DNA from: Hyphomicrobiales bacterium
GTDB taxonomy: Bacteria > Pseudomonadota > Alphaproteobacteria > Rhizobiales > Devosiaceae
Assembly: GCA_028290345.1 (NCBI GenBank)
Contig: JAQGKB010000202.1
Coordinates: forward strand, 1 to 6,614
DNA: 6,614 nt
Direction: 5' to 3'
Shown: in pieces, positions 1 to 4,566 of the stretch
Numbering within the stretch: the first letter of the stretch is position 1
Layout of the letters: every line of letters starts with the position of its first letter
Notes under the pieces: model-generated
Database searches by the model: none
Seen by the model: only the letters and a program-made list of their open reading frames with translations
Told to the model about the DNA's origin: nothing
Program-made: the position numbers and the translations under genes

Positions 1-860
1 CGCTCGGGCGAGCCGGGCAGCAGCACCGGATTGGAATTGTTGATGTGCAGGAAAATCTTGCGGCCGATTTCGAGCCCGGCCAGCGCTTCGATCGCGCCAC
101 CCTGCCCCGACATCGCCATGTGGCCCATGCGCTGGCCCGTCTTCTTGCCGAGGCCTTGCGCAATGAGTTCGTCATCGCGCCACAGCGTGCCGTCGAAGAA
201 CACAAGGCTTGCCCCGGAGAGCCGGGCCTCCAGCTCCGGCGTCATGCCGGCGCAGGCGGCGATGAAGAAGAAGCGCTTGCCATCCGCCTTGCTGCGGATT
301 TCGAGGCCCAGCGTATCGCCAGGCGCCTCGGCTTCGCCCTGTCCTTCGAGATACCACGCACCCTTGCCGGGCACTGCAAAGGGCAGGATTTCGAGACCGG
401 AAGGTGAGCCATCCGCCAGTTCCGGTTCGAACGACTGGTCCAACTCGATCGCTTCGCGGCGCACTACGCCAGGGGCGAGGACGTTGAAAATGCTGTTGGT
501 ATTGAGCGTATCGATCACCCGACGGTGTGCGTAGATCGTAAACGGCCAACCCTCGCGCAGCGACAACAAGCCGGCCACGGCATCCACCTCGCCATTGGTA
601 AGAATCACGCCAGCGATAGGGCTGTGGCGCAATTTTCCCGGCTCGGGATACAATCGTGGCGTTTCGGTTATTTGCTGGCGCAGGTCGGGCGAGGCGTTGA
701 TCAGGAACCAGTTGGCTCCGTCGGCGCTGACCGCGATGGAAGACTGGGTGGCACGCAATTCGGGATGCTCCCCGCGAGCGGCCGTGCACACAATGCAACC
801 ACAGTTCCATTGCGGCACGCCGCCACCCGCAGCGGCACCAAGCACCACAATGCGTAGCAT
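1..860 (-). CDS. pqqB: PqqB, pyrroloquinoline quinone biosynthesis protein B (C-terminus cut by window edge)
   Basis: PqqB is a metallo-beta-lactamase-fold protein required in PQQ cofactor synthesis; it is thought to act as a hydroxylase on the tyrosine-derived intermediate. I translated the minus strand from ATG at 860-858 and the frame stays open to base 1, giving 286 residues of a protein normally about 300 long, so only a short C-terminus is missing. The start reads MLRIVVLGAAAGGGVPQWN and runs into CGCIVC (Cys20, 22, 25), the cysteine knuckle typical of PqqB. Further family signatures are TQSSIAVS, NASPDLRQQI, GLLSLREG, FFDGTLW and, near the edge, HINNSNPVLLPGSPE. The usual metal-ligand histidines of hydrolytic members are not obvious: the segment expected to carry a DH reads EVDAVAGLLS. 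A GGGAG ribosome-binding site lies about 10 nt upstream. It follows pqqA by 44 nt in the same direction, so the two are probably one operon. No frameshift is seen. Confidence 0.97.
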   Translation of the reverse strand, partial: MLRIVVLGAAAGGGVPQWNCGCIVCTAARGEHPELRATQSSIAVSADGANWFLINASPDLRQQITETPRLYPEPGKLRHSPIAGVILTNGEVDAVAGLLSLREGWPFTIYAHRRVIDTLNTNSIFNVLAPGVVRREAIELDQSFEPELADGSPSGLEILPFAVPGKGAWYLEGQGEAEAPGDTLGLEIRSKADGKRFFFIAACAGMTPELEARLSGASLVFFDGTLWRDDELIAQGLGKKTGQRMGHMAMSGQGGAIEALAGLEIGRKIFLHINNSNPVLLPGSPE

Positions 861-904
861 CAGAAGTGCTCCCGGTTCCGCAGCGGTTTCAGCGGGAAAA
901 GCGC

Positions 905-985
905 TTACTTGCGCTTTGCCGGTGCGTACATGGTGACTTCCATGCTGACCGCGACTTCGGCGATCTTTGGTTTGTTCCAGGCCAT
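905..985 (-). CDS. pqqA: PqqA, PQQ precursor peptide
   Basis: This 26-residue peptide is the ribosomal substrate from which PQQ is made: a conserved Glu and Tyr are cross-linked by the radical-SAM enzyme PqqE with the chaperone PqqD. The translation begins MAWNKPKIAEVAV and contains E16-V-T-M-Y20, the invariant ExxxY motif, ending in a basic tail APAKRK. Start codon ATG is at 985-983 and stop TAA at 907-905. A clear AGGAG ribosome-binding site (997-993) sits 7 nt upstream, stronger than that of pqqB, as expected for a peptide used in excess. The gene is far below the length cutoff of most gene callers and is easily missed. Directly downstream is pqqB; directly upstream is a LysR-type regulator gene with an operator-like dyad in between. 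The peptide sequence plus the pqqB neighbour make the call near certain. Confidence 0.96.
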   Translation of the reverse strand: MAWNKPKIAEVAVSMEVTMYAPAKRK

Positions 986-1055
986 AGGACTTCTCCTCAA
1001 ACGAGCGGCAACATCGCCGCACCAGGGGAGTTTAGAGCCCGCGAGAAACTTCGCC

Positions 1056-1090
1056 ATCTATGGCAACGATAGATACTACCTATGGAATAG
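1056..1090. promoter_or_regulatory. Putative LysR-type regulator operator upstream of pqqA
   Basis: A perfect dyad ATCTAT-N7-ATAGAT occupies 1056-1074 and contains the LysR-family T-N11-A pattern (T1059, A1071). Half-sites continue: CTAT at 1058, ATAG at 1069, CTAT at 1080 and ATAG at 1087, so the first three step by 11 bp, about one helical turn. The array lies 70 nt upstream of the pqqA start and ends 7 bp from the LysR gene stop codon. A possible -10 element TCTAAA (minus strand, 1036-1031) would place the array at roughly -40 to -60, where activator sites of this family usually sit. The dyads are directly visible; binding by the adjacent regulator is inferred. Confidence 0.55.
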
Positions 1091-1097
1091 CCGGCGG

Positions 1098-2195
1098 CTA
1101 AAGCTCTGTCGTAGATGGCCTATCGAGGAAGGGCGGCGTGGGCAGAATAGCCGGCATCTTGAAGTCGCGTCCCACCTGCTGCAGCCCGTCCAGCAGGCTG
1201 GCATAGGGCTCGATCCGGCGATATTGCGAAGGCACCAACGCTACGATATGGCGCGGCGGGGCATGCACCCGGTAGAGCTTTACCCCATCGAAGGCATTGT
1301 TGCCGGCCACCGCCGAAAGTGCCGGCGCAAGGCAGACGCCGAGCCCCGCCCGCACCAATCCGATCGCTACTTCAAAGCTCCGGCATTGCGCGGAAACGCG
1401 ATGCTCGGGCAGCATCTGATCGAACCAGCCCTCAACGCGCTTGGCATGTTGGGTACCGAAGATGAACTGGATCGACTGGTTGAGGATATCGCGCTGGCCG
1501 GAATCGAGATCGCGATCGAGGTCGCTGACTTTGCTGAGGTCGATATGTTCGGGAACCACAAGCACATAGGGGTCATCGACCACCGGCACCTGCAGGAAGC
1601 CGACGCCGGCCTGGGCGATGGAGTTGGCGGCCACGAGGCCGATATTGACCCGCCTGCCGTAGAGCAATTCCAGGATATCGGCTGGAGCGTTCTCGTGGAT
1701 ATCGAAATCGATCGCCGGGAAACGGGCGTGGAGATCGCGCATCGCCAGCGGCAGAATGACCCGCAGCACCGAATTGATGCCGGCAAGCCGGATGGTGGCA
1801 CGGGTGCCGCCGCCATATTCGCTCAGCCCATCCTCCAGCTCGCGCATGCTGCGCAAGACGTGTTCGGCCTTGGGCATCAAATAATTGCCGGCCTCGGTCA
1901 GGCTCATGTGATTCGACCGGCGGTCGAACAGGCGCGTGCCAACAATCGATTCGAGTTTCGACAATTGCTGGGACAGCGATGGCTGCGCCAGCCCGAGTTG
2001 CTTTGCCGCTTTTGTCAGGGTTTCGGAATGCGCAATCGCCCAAAAGACGCGCAATTGATGCAGGGTGATTTCGGCTTGCCGGGGAGCGGTGCTGGCTGCT
2101 GCCGCGCGCTGCGGCGGATCAGGCAAGGTGATTGTCAGGTCGGGGCCGTGTTCGTTGTCGTCCATAAGCGGCGCTTTCGTCAGCGACTTCGTCAT
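1098..2195 (-). CDS. LysR-family transcriptional regulator
   Basis: This is a 365-residue LysR-type transcription factor. Residues 43-102 form the winged helix-turn-helix (ITLHQLRVFWAIA, then LTKAAKQLGLAQPSLSQQL, LE, GTRLFDR and LTEAG), followed by a linker helix to about 126. An effector-binding domain of two Rossmann-like lobes covers roughly 133-345 (TIRLAGINSVLRVILP, then FEVAIGLVRAGLGVCLAPAL). The N-terminus is odd: about 42 residues rich in Pro, Ala and Asp precede the DNA-binding domain, whereas most family members start within a few residues of it. Neither Met1 (2195) nor Met11 (ATG at 2165-2163) has a strong ribosome-binding site, so the start is uncertain. The effector cannot be named. 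The gene is codirectional with and 112 bp upstream of pqqA, with an operator-like dyad between, so PQQ gene control is a reasonable hypothesis. Autoregulation from the 2196-2575 gap is also possible. Confidence 0.93.
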   Translation of the reverse strand: MTKSLTKAPLMDDNEHGPDLTITLPDPPQRAAAASTAPRQAEITLHQLRVFWAIAHSETLTKAAKQLGLAQPSLSQQLSKLESIVGTRLFDRRSNHMSLTEAGNYLMPKAEHVLRSMRELEDGLSEYGGGTRATIRLAGINSVLRVILPLAMRDLHARFPAIDFDIHENAPADILELLYGRRVNIGLVAANSIAQAGVGFLQVPVVDDPYVLVVPEHIDLSKVSDLDRDLDSGQRDILNQSIQFIFGTQHAKRVEGWFDQMLPEHRVSAQCRSFEVAIGLVRAGLGVCLAPALSAVAGNNAFDGVKLYRVHAPPRHIVALVPSQYRRIEPYASLLDGLQQVGRDFKMPAILPTPPFLDRPSTTEL

Positions 2196-2410
2196 ATGTG
2201 GGGATAGCCCATGGCGACGTCGATAGGCGTTATGCTGAGCTTTGGATTTTCAATCCGGGCTGCCCGTTCACCCTTGCGCTGCTATCGTGTGGAAAAAACA
2301 GCGCAGCAACCGGAAATTCGGTCAGCGATGTTGAAACAATCGTGATCGCATCGGCGCGAACTGGTTAACGTCTGTTACGGTAAAAATCTCAGGCGTCATA
2401 TTTTTTGTAC

Positions 2411-2436
2411 GGGAGCCGGACCAAATTCCGGCTCCC
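2411..2436. repeat. Perfect 10-bp inverted repeat (strong hairpin)
   Basis: GGGAGCCGGA (2411-2420) and its exact complement TCCGGCTCCC (2427-2436) flank the 6-nt loop CCAAAT. A T-run (2401-2406) precedes it and an A-run (2442-2446) follows on the plus strand, so these can extend the stem past a small internal loop. That order is the reverse of an intrinsic terminator on either strand. It could be a 5'-leader structure of the transpeptidase mRNA, a regulator site, or part of a small RNA. Confidence 0.6.
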
Positions 2437-2470
2437 GCGCTAAAAACTGTGGCTAAATGAACACACCGCG

Positions 2471-2482
2471 GATGCATGCATC
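2471..2482. repeat. 12-bp perfect palindrome GATGCATGCATC
   Basis: The dodecamer at 2471-2482 equals its own reverse complement and lies 93 bp upstream of the L,D-transpeptidase start. A dimeric regulator site is possible, but there is no match I can name and only one copy in the window. Confidence 0.35.
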
Positions 2483-2575
2483 TGGCCGGCGCAACTAAAA
2501 GCGTTTGAGTTCAGTTGCTTGCCTTGCTAACCACCGCTCGCGGCTTCGGGCCGCAGATACGAGAAAATAGAACAG

Positions 2576-3238
2576 ATGGATCTGCCAATTACCACTTCAC
2601 GCCGGACATTCATGTTTGGTGCGGCCAGTCTTGCCAGCCTCGCCCTCGCAGGCTGTGCCACAACGGGCGACAATCGCCCCGTCGCACGGACGTTCGATCA
2701 ATATTACCTCGACATGTATGCGGCCATGCCGAACGAAAAATTTCCGGTGCCCGCAGTGGATTTGACGCGCCTGAAGCCCACGCATTTCCGCACCGAGGTC
2801 GATGACCCGACGGGCGAAAAGCCGGGGACAATCGTTGTGAATACCGCCGAGCGCTACCTCTATCTGGTTGAGGAAGGCGGCAAGGCGATCCGCTATGGCG
2901 TCGGCATCGGCCGCGAGGGCTTTGCCTGGTCGGGCCATGGTTCGATCAACCGCAAGGCCGAATGGCCGACCTGGACGCCGCCGGCCGAGATGGTCGCACG
3001 CGATCCCAATGCCGCGCCGTGGGCCAAGGGCATGCCCGGCGGCATCGACAACCCACTCGGCGCCCGGGCGATGTACATCTACACGGGCGGCAAGGATTCG
3101 CTCTATCGCCTGCACGGCAGCGCCGATCCGGCATCGATCGGCGAAGCGGTCTCGAGCGGTTGCGTGCGCCTGATCAACCAGGACGTGATCGATCTCTACA
3201 GCCGCGTTCCGGTCGGCACCAAGGTTGTCGTGATCTAG
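2576..3238 (+). CDS. Tat-type lipoprotein L,D-transpeptidase (YkuD domain)
   Basis: L,D-transpeptidases use a catalytic Cys to form 3-3 peptidoglycan cross-links or to attach proteins to the wall; this 220-residue protein should act at the periplasmic face of the wall. The N-terminus has a twin-arginine motif S-R-R-T-F-M (residues 8-13), a hydrophobic stretch, and a lipobox L-A-G-C with Cys27 as the lipidation site. Residues 28-80 are a spacer, and 84-220 form the YkuD domain, beginning TIVVNTAERYLYLVEEG. The active site is intact: His180 in YRLHGS and Cys196 in SSGCVRL, ending DVIDLYSRVPVGTKVVVI. Start ATG at 2576 is preferred because it gives the full signal peptide; the ribosome-binding site is weak (GAGAAAA about 9 nt upstream). 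It is divergent from the LysR gene and is followed by possible terminator hairpins. Whether it cross-links peptidoglycan or anchors outer-membrane proteins cannot be told from sequence. Confidence 0.95.
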   Translation: MDLPITTSRRTFMFGAASLASLALAGCATTGDNRPVARTFDQYYLDMYAAMPNEKFPVPAVDLTRLKPTHFRTEVDDPTGEKPGTIVVNTAERYLYLVEEGGKAIRYGVGIGREGFAWSGHGSINRKAEWPTWTPPAEMVARDPNAAPWAKGMPGGIDNPLGARAMYIYTGGKDSLYRLHGSADPASIGEAVSSGCVRLINQDVIDLYSRVPVGTKVVVI

Positions 3239-3255
3239 AAACGCACGCTGAAGCG

Positions 3256-3276
3256 CCGCCCGGTTTTGCCGGGCGG
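3256..3276 (+). terminator. Possible terminator after the L,D-transpeptidase gene
   Basis: A GC-rich 8-bp stem CCGCCCGG / CCGGGCGG with loop TTTTG begins 17 nt after the stop codon. The position and stem suit a terminator, but no T-tract follows, so it may be only an mRNA 3'-end stabiliser. Confidence 0.4.
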
Positions 3277-3317
3277 TGACGCGGGGTTTGAGCGAGGCCG
3301 GCCTCGAATCGGGTAGT

Positions 3318-3359
3318 GGATTTGGTGAGACCTGCCTCGCCCAAACCTTCGGGATTTTT
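3318..3359 (+). terminator. Possible second terminator
   Basis: An imperfect 12-position stem (3318-3329 with 3336-3347, two mismatches, 6-nt loop ACCTGC) is followed after 7 nt by ATTTTTG (T3355-T3359). It could back up the hairpin nearer the transpeptidase stop. The gap between stem and T-tract is longer than ideal. Confidence 0.3.
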
Positions 3360-3451
3360 GACCCAGTGCCGCAAGAAGCCGCTTTCCGGCATGTCACGGC
3401 GATGCCAGGCCTGCCCAGGGCGACCCCCAGACACCCGAAACTCTCCGCCGG

Positions 3452-3498
3452 GCAGGTTGGGGGTTCGGGCGTGATCATGGCCCGAGTGCCCAACCTGC
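3452..3498. repeat. Long two-part hairpin, 16 paired bases
   Basis: The outer arms GCAGGTTGGG (3452-3461) and CCCAACCTGC (3489-3498) are exact complements. Inside, past a symmetric 3x3 internal loop, TCGGGC (3465-3470) pairs with GCCCGA (3480-3485), closing on a 9-nt loop that itself contains TGATCA. Flanking GCC (3447-3449) and GGC (3499-3501) can extend it. It resembles none of the repeat families nearby, so it may be a structured RNA, a protein-binding dyad, or an unrelated REP-like element. Confidence 0.6.
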
Positions 3499-3614
3499 GG
3501 CCTGTCGCCAGACCCCGTTCGTCGCAGCCTGCGTCTGTGACGGAGAAGCGGGGGTAGGATAGGGGCACCGGAAAGGGCGGGGATAAGGTTTTGGAGCTGG
3601 GCTGGCACGGCGTT

Positions 3615-3661
3615 CCCTTCTCCCCTTGAGGGAGAAGGTGGCGCGCGCGCCGGATGAGGGG
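3615..3661 (+). repeat. Palindromic intergenic repeat, family 1, copy A
   Basis: Starts CCCTTCTCCCCTTGAGGGAG and ends CCGGATGAGGGG, with a TCTCCC/GGGAGA stem inside and a central GC-rich block. It resembles a short repeat I recall as common in Hyphomicrobiales intergenic DNA. Copy B lies in the opposite orientation 20 bp away. Confidence 0.7.
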
Positions 3662-3681
3662 TTCCCTTACTGAGTCAGCAA

Positions 3682-3728
3682 CCCCTCACCCGCCCTCCGG
3701 GCACCCTCTCCCACAAGGGGCGAGGAGG
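3682..3728 (-). repeat. Palindromic intergenic repeat, family 1, copy B (inverted)
   Basis: Begins CCCCTCACCCGCCCTCCGGG and continues through CTCTCCCACAAGGGGCGAGG. It aligns over 47 bases with the reverse complement of copy A at roughly three quarters identity. The two copies can therefore fold into one long imperfect hairpin spanning about 114 bases. Confidence 0.7.
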
Positions 3729-3784
3729 AGGCGGAGTTTGGGGCGATCGCTCGTTCCCAGCCGGTAACCCCCACCAATTCGTAG

Positions 3785-3830
3785 CCCTCATGGTGAGGTG
3801 GGAGCTCTTGTGACCCTCGAACCACGAGGG
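3785..3830. repeat. Palindromic repeat, family 2 (CCCTCATGGTGAGG ... CCCTCGAACCACGAGGG)
   Basis: The left arm CCCTCATGGTGAGG and the right arm CCCTCGAACCACGAGGG (3814-3830) are imperfect complements around a variable centre. The right arm also forms its own stem CCCTCG-AACCA-CGAGGG. The core CCTCATGGTGAGG recurs exactly at 5493-5505, so it is a dispersed family within this window. Confidence 0.65.
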
Positions 3831-3837
3831 CGTGGTA

Positions 3838-3876
3838 CAGAGGCTGGATTGCCCGAATAAACCGGGCAATGACGGT
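3838..3876 (+). repeat. Palindromic repeat, family 3, copy A
   Basis: A 39-bp unit containing GGATTGCCCG-AATAAA-CCGGGCAATGACG, where the inner arms can pair. It matches the reverse complement of the unit at 3921-3959 at 36 of 39 positions. Units of this GGATTGCCCGG / CCGGGCAATGACG type are, to my knowledge, widespread between genes in alphaproteobacteria. Confidence 0.75.
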
Positions 3877-3920
3877 TTCATCTTTGGCGCCGGCGCAAAT
3901 CACCAAAACTCGCAACTTAC

Positions 3921-3959
3921 CCCGTCATTGCCCGGTTTATCCGGGCAATCCAGACTCTG
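3921..3959 (-). repeat. Palindromic repeat, family 3, copy B (inverted)
   Basis: Reads CGTCATTGCCCGG-TTTAT-CCGGGCAATCCAG, with a perfect 6-bp inner stem GCCCGG/CCGGGC. It is the inverted partner of 3838-3876 with 44 bp between them. This copy has the better internal palindrome; copy A carries a G-to-A change in the stem. Confidence 0.75.
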
Positions 3960-3970
3960 CGCGCAAGCTG

Positions 3971-4020
3971 CCCACCCCCACCCTTGGCTGCCGCCATCCA
4001 TCCCCACAAGGGGGAGGGAG
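3971..4020 (-). repeat. Palindromic repeat, family 4, copy A
   Basis: Contains CCACCCCCACCCTTG, a 10-bp insert relative to its partner, then CCATCCCCACAAGGGGGAGG. The TCCCC/GGGGA arms flank ACAA. It is inverted relative to 4044-4083. Confidence 0.7.
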
Positions 4021-4043
4021 CGCCAGATTGCACGGCCGCAGAG

Positions 4044-4083
4044 TTCCCTCCCCTTGTGGGGAGGGATCAAGGGTGGGGGTTGC
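4044..4083 (+). repeat. Palindromic repeat, family 4, copy B (inverted)
   Basis: Reads TTCCCTCCCCTTGTGGGGAG, then GGATCAAGGGTGGGGGTTG. Its reverse complement matches copy A except for the extra segment GCTGCCGCCA in copy A. The CTCCCC/GGGGAG arms around TTGT form a short stem. It is the last repeat before the small membrane-protein gene. Confidence 0.7.
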
Positions 4084-4248
4084 GGCTCGCACCAGCCAAC
4101 CAGCAAATTCATGATGAAGCGGGAGGCGCGGCCGACCCGCGAACTGCAAACTCCGGCAAGGATGGACCGGTCGCCTCAATTGGCGTAGCAAATACAATTG
4201 CACGCGCCCGTTTCTATCGCTTCAAAGCGTCAACAGCAGGAGGCAGCC

Positions 4249-4539
4249 ATGCCCACTCCACCGCGCGAACCGCAGTCCAAGGACGAGCAGGATGCCGAGG
4301 AATTCATGTTGATCGAGGAGGATTCGCACCTCGGCGTGCCCGATGATGCGGCACTGCGCGTCGAGACGGCACTGGAGCAGGTGGTCCATGACCGAGGCCC
4401 CGCCGGCTGGTGGCGGCTGGGCATGGTGGCCCTGGCCGCCGTGGCGCTGGTGTTGCTGATCGCGCAGATCATCAGCGGCGGGCCGCCGAAGGTGCCGGTG
4501 CCGGCCAGCGCGCCCGTCACAACGGCGCCCGCGAAGTAG
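4249..4539 (+). CDS. Small single-span membrane protein, function unknown
   Basis: A 96-residue protein I do not recognise. Residues 1-50 are hydrophilic and very acidic, with E/D clusters around 11-25 and 30-43. Residues 57-77 (RLGMVALAAVALVLLIAQII) form one strong transmembrane helix preceded by WW-R. The tail 78-96 is rich in Pro, Ala and Val with no motif. An acidic N-terminus before the helix and a short Pro-rich tail after it would fit a cytoplasmic N-terminus with the tail in the periplasm, though the charges flanking the helix do not settle this. The ATG at 4249 is chosen because a textbook AGGAGG (4238-4243) stands 5 nt before it; an in-frame TTG at 4198 lacks such support. It stands alone, converging on the YiaD-like gene 27 bp away. 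Confidence 0.8.
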   Translation: MPTPPREPQSKDEQDAEEFMLIEEDSHLGVPDDAALRVETALEQVVHDRGPAGWWRLGMVALAAVALVLLIAQIISGGPPKVPVPASAPVTTAPAK

Positions 4540-4546
4540 AAGTGGC

Positions 4547-4559
4547 GGGCGCGGAGCCC
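4547..4559. terminator. Weak hairpin in the convergent gap
   Basis: GGGC (4547-4550) and GCCC (4556-4559) flank GCGGA in the 27-bp gap between two convergent genes; outer bases can add two or three pairs past a mismatch. Neither side has a T-tract. It is the only stem in the gap, so it is at best a weak shared terminator. Confidence 0.2.
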
Positions 4560-4566
4560 ACCCAGG

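Larger units (their letters stand above)
2196..2575. promoter_or_regulatory. Divergent intergenic region between the LysR regulator and the L,D-transpeptidase
   Basis: This 380-bp gap has no plausible gene and must hold the promoters of two divergent genes. The stretch from about 2320 to 2460 is more AT-rich than its surroundings. A weak plus-strand promoter could be TGTTAC, 17 nt, TCATAT just before the T-run at 2401-2406, but it matches consensus poorly. A small GCGGC-TTCGG-GCCGC hairpin (2540-2554) lies 21 nt before the transpeptidase start. Two stronger dyads are listed separately. Confidence 0.5.
3239..4248. other. 1-kb gene-poor, repeat-rich intergenic region
   Basis: I find no convincing gene here. 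Open frames in both strands have low-complexity Pro/Arg/Ala-rich translations, no domain signature, and several run through palindromic repeats. The first 370 bases hold terminator-like stems, the 14-bp palindrome CGAGGCCGGCCTCG (3293-3306) and the long hairpin at 3452-3498. Bases 3600-4090 are packed with palindromic repeats, listed separately. The last 160 bases should contain the promoter of the small membrane-protein gene; only a short CGCC-N6-GGCG dyad near 4172-4185 is visible. Confidence 0.7.

Noticed and set aside
172..810. Minus-strand open frame of 212 codons
   Set aside because: It lies in another frame of pqqB, whose true frame carries all family signatures.
861..904. Attenuator hairpin between pqqA and pqqB, as reported in some pqq clusters
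   Set aside because: Only 4-bp stems (CCGC/GCGG) can form and no T-tract follows; not enough to call.
909..2207. Long plus-strand open frame of 432 codons opposite the LysR gene
   Set aside because: It is the antisense shadow of a clear LysR gene and also runs across pqqA; the translation has no domain and no ribosome-binding site.
2363..2380. CtrA-like site, GTTAACGTCTGTTACGG
   Set aside because: The CtrA consensus needs TTAA-N7-TTAA; here the spacing is 6 and the second half reads TTAC.
3276..3557. Possible small plus-strand gene of 93 codons after the transpeptidase
   Set aside because: No ribosome-binding site, low-complexity translation, and it reads through the 3452-3498 hairpin; treated as non-coding.
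2597..3568. Minus-strand open frame of 323 codons opposite the transpeptidase gene
   Set aside because: The plus-strand frame has an intact YkuD domain with His and Cys; the antisense frame is Arg/Ala-rich with no motif.
3615..3728. Insertion-sequence ends
   Set aside because: The inverted copies enclose only 20 bp, with no transposase and no target-site duplication visible.
3600..4090. CRISPR array
   Set aside because: The repeats are different palindromic families in inverted orientation, not regularly spaced direct repeats, and no cas genes are present.
3832..4188. Open frame of 118 codons across the repeat cluster
   Set aside because: It is made almost entirely of the palindromic repeats of families 3 and 4.
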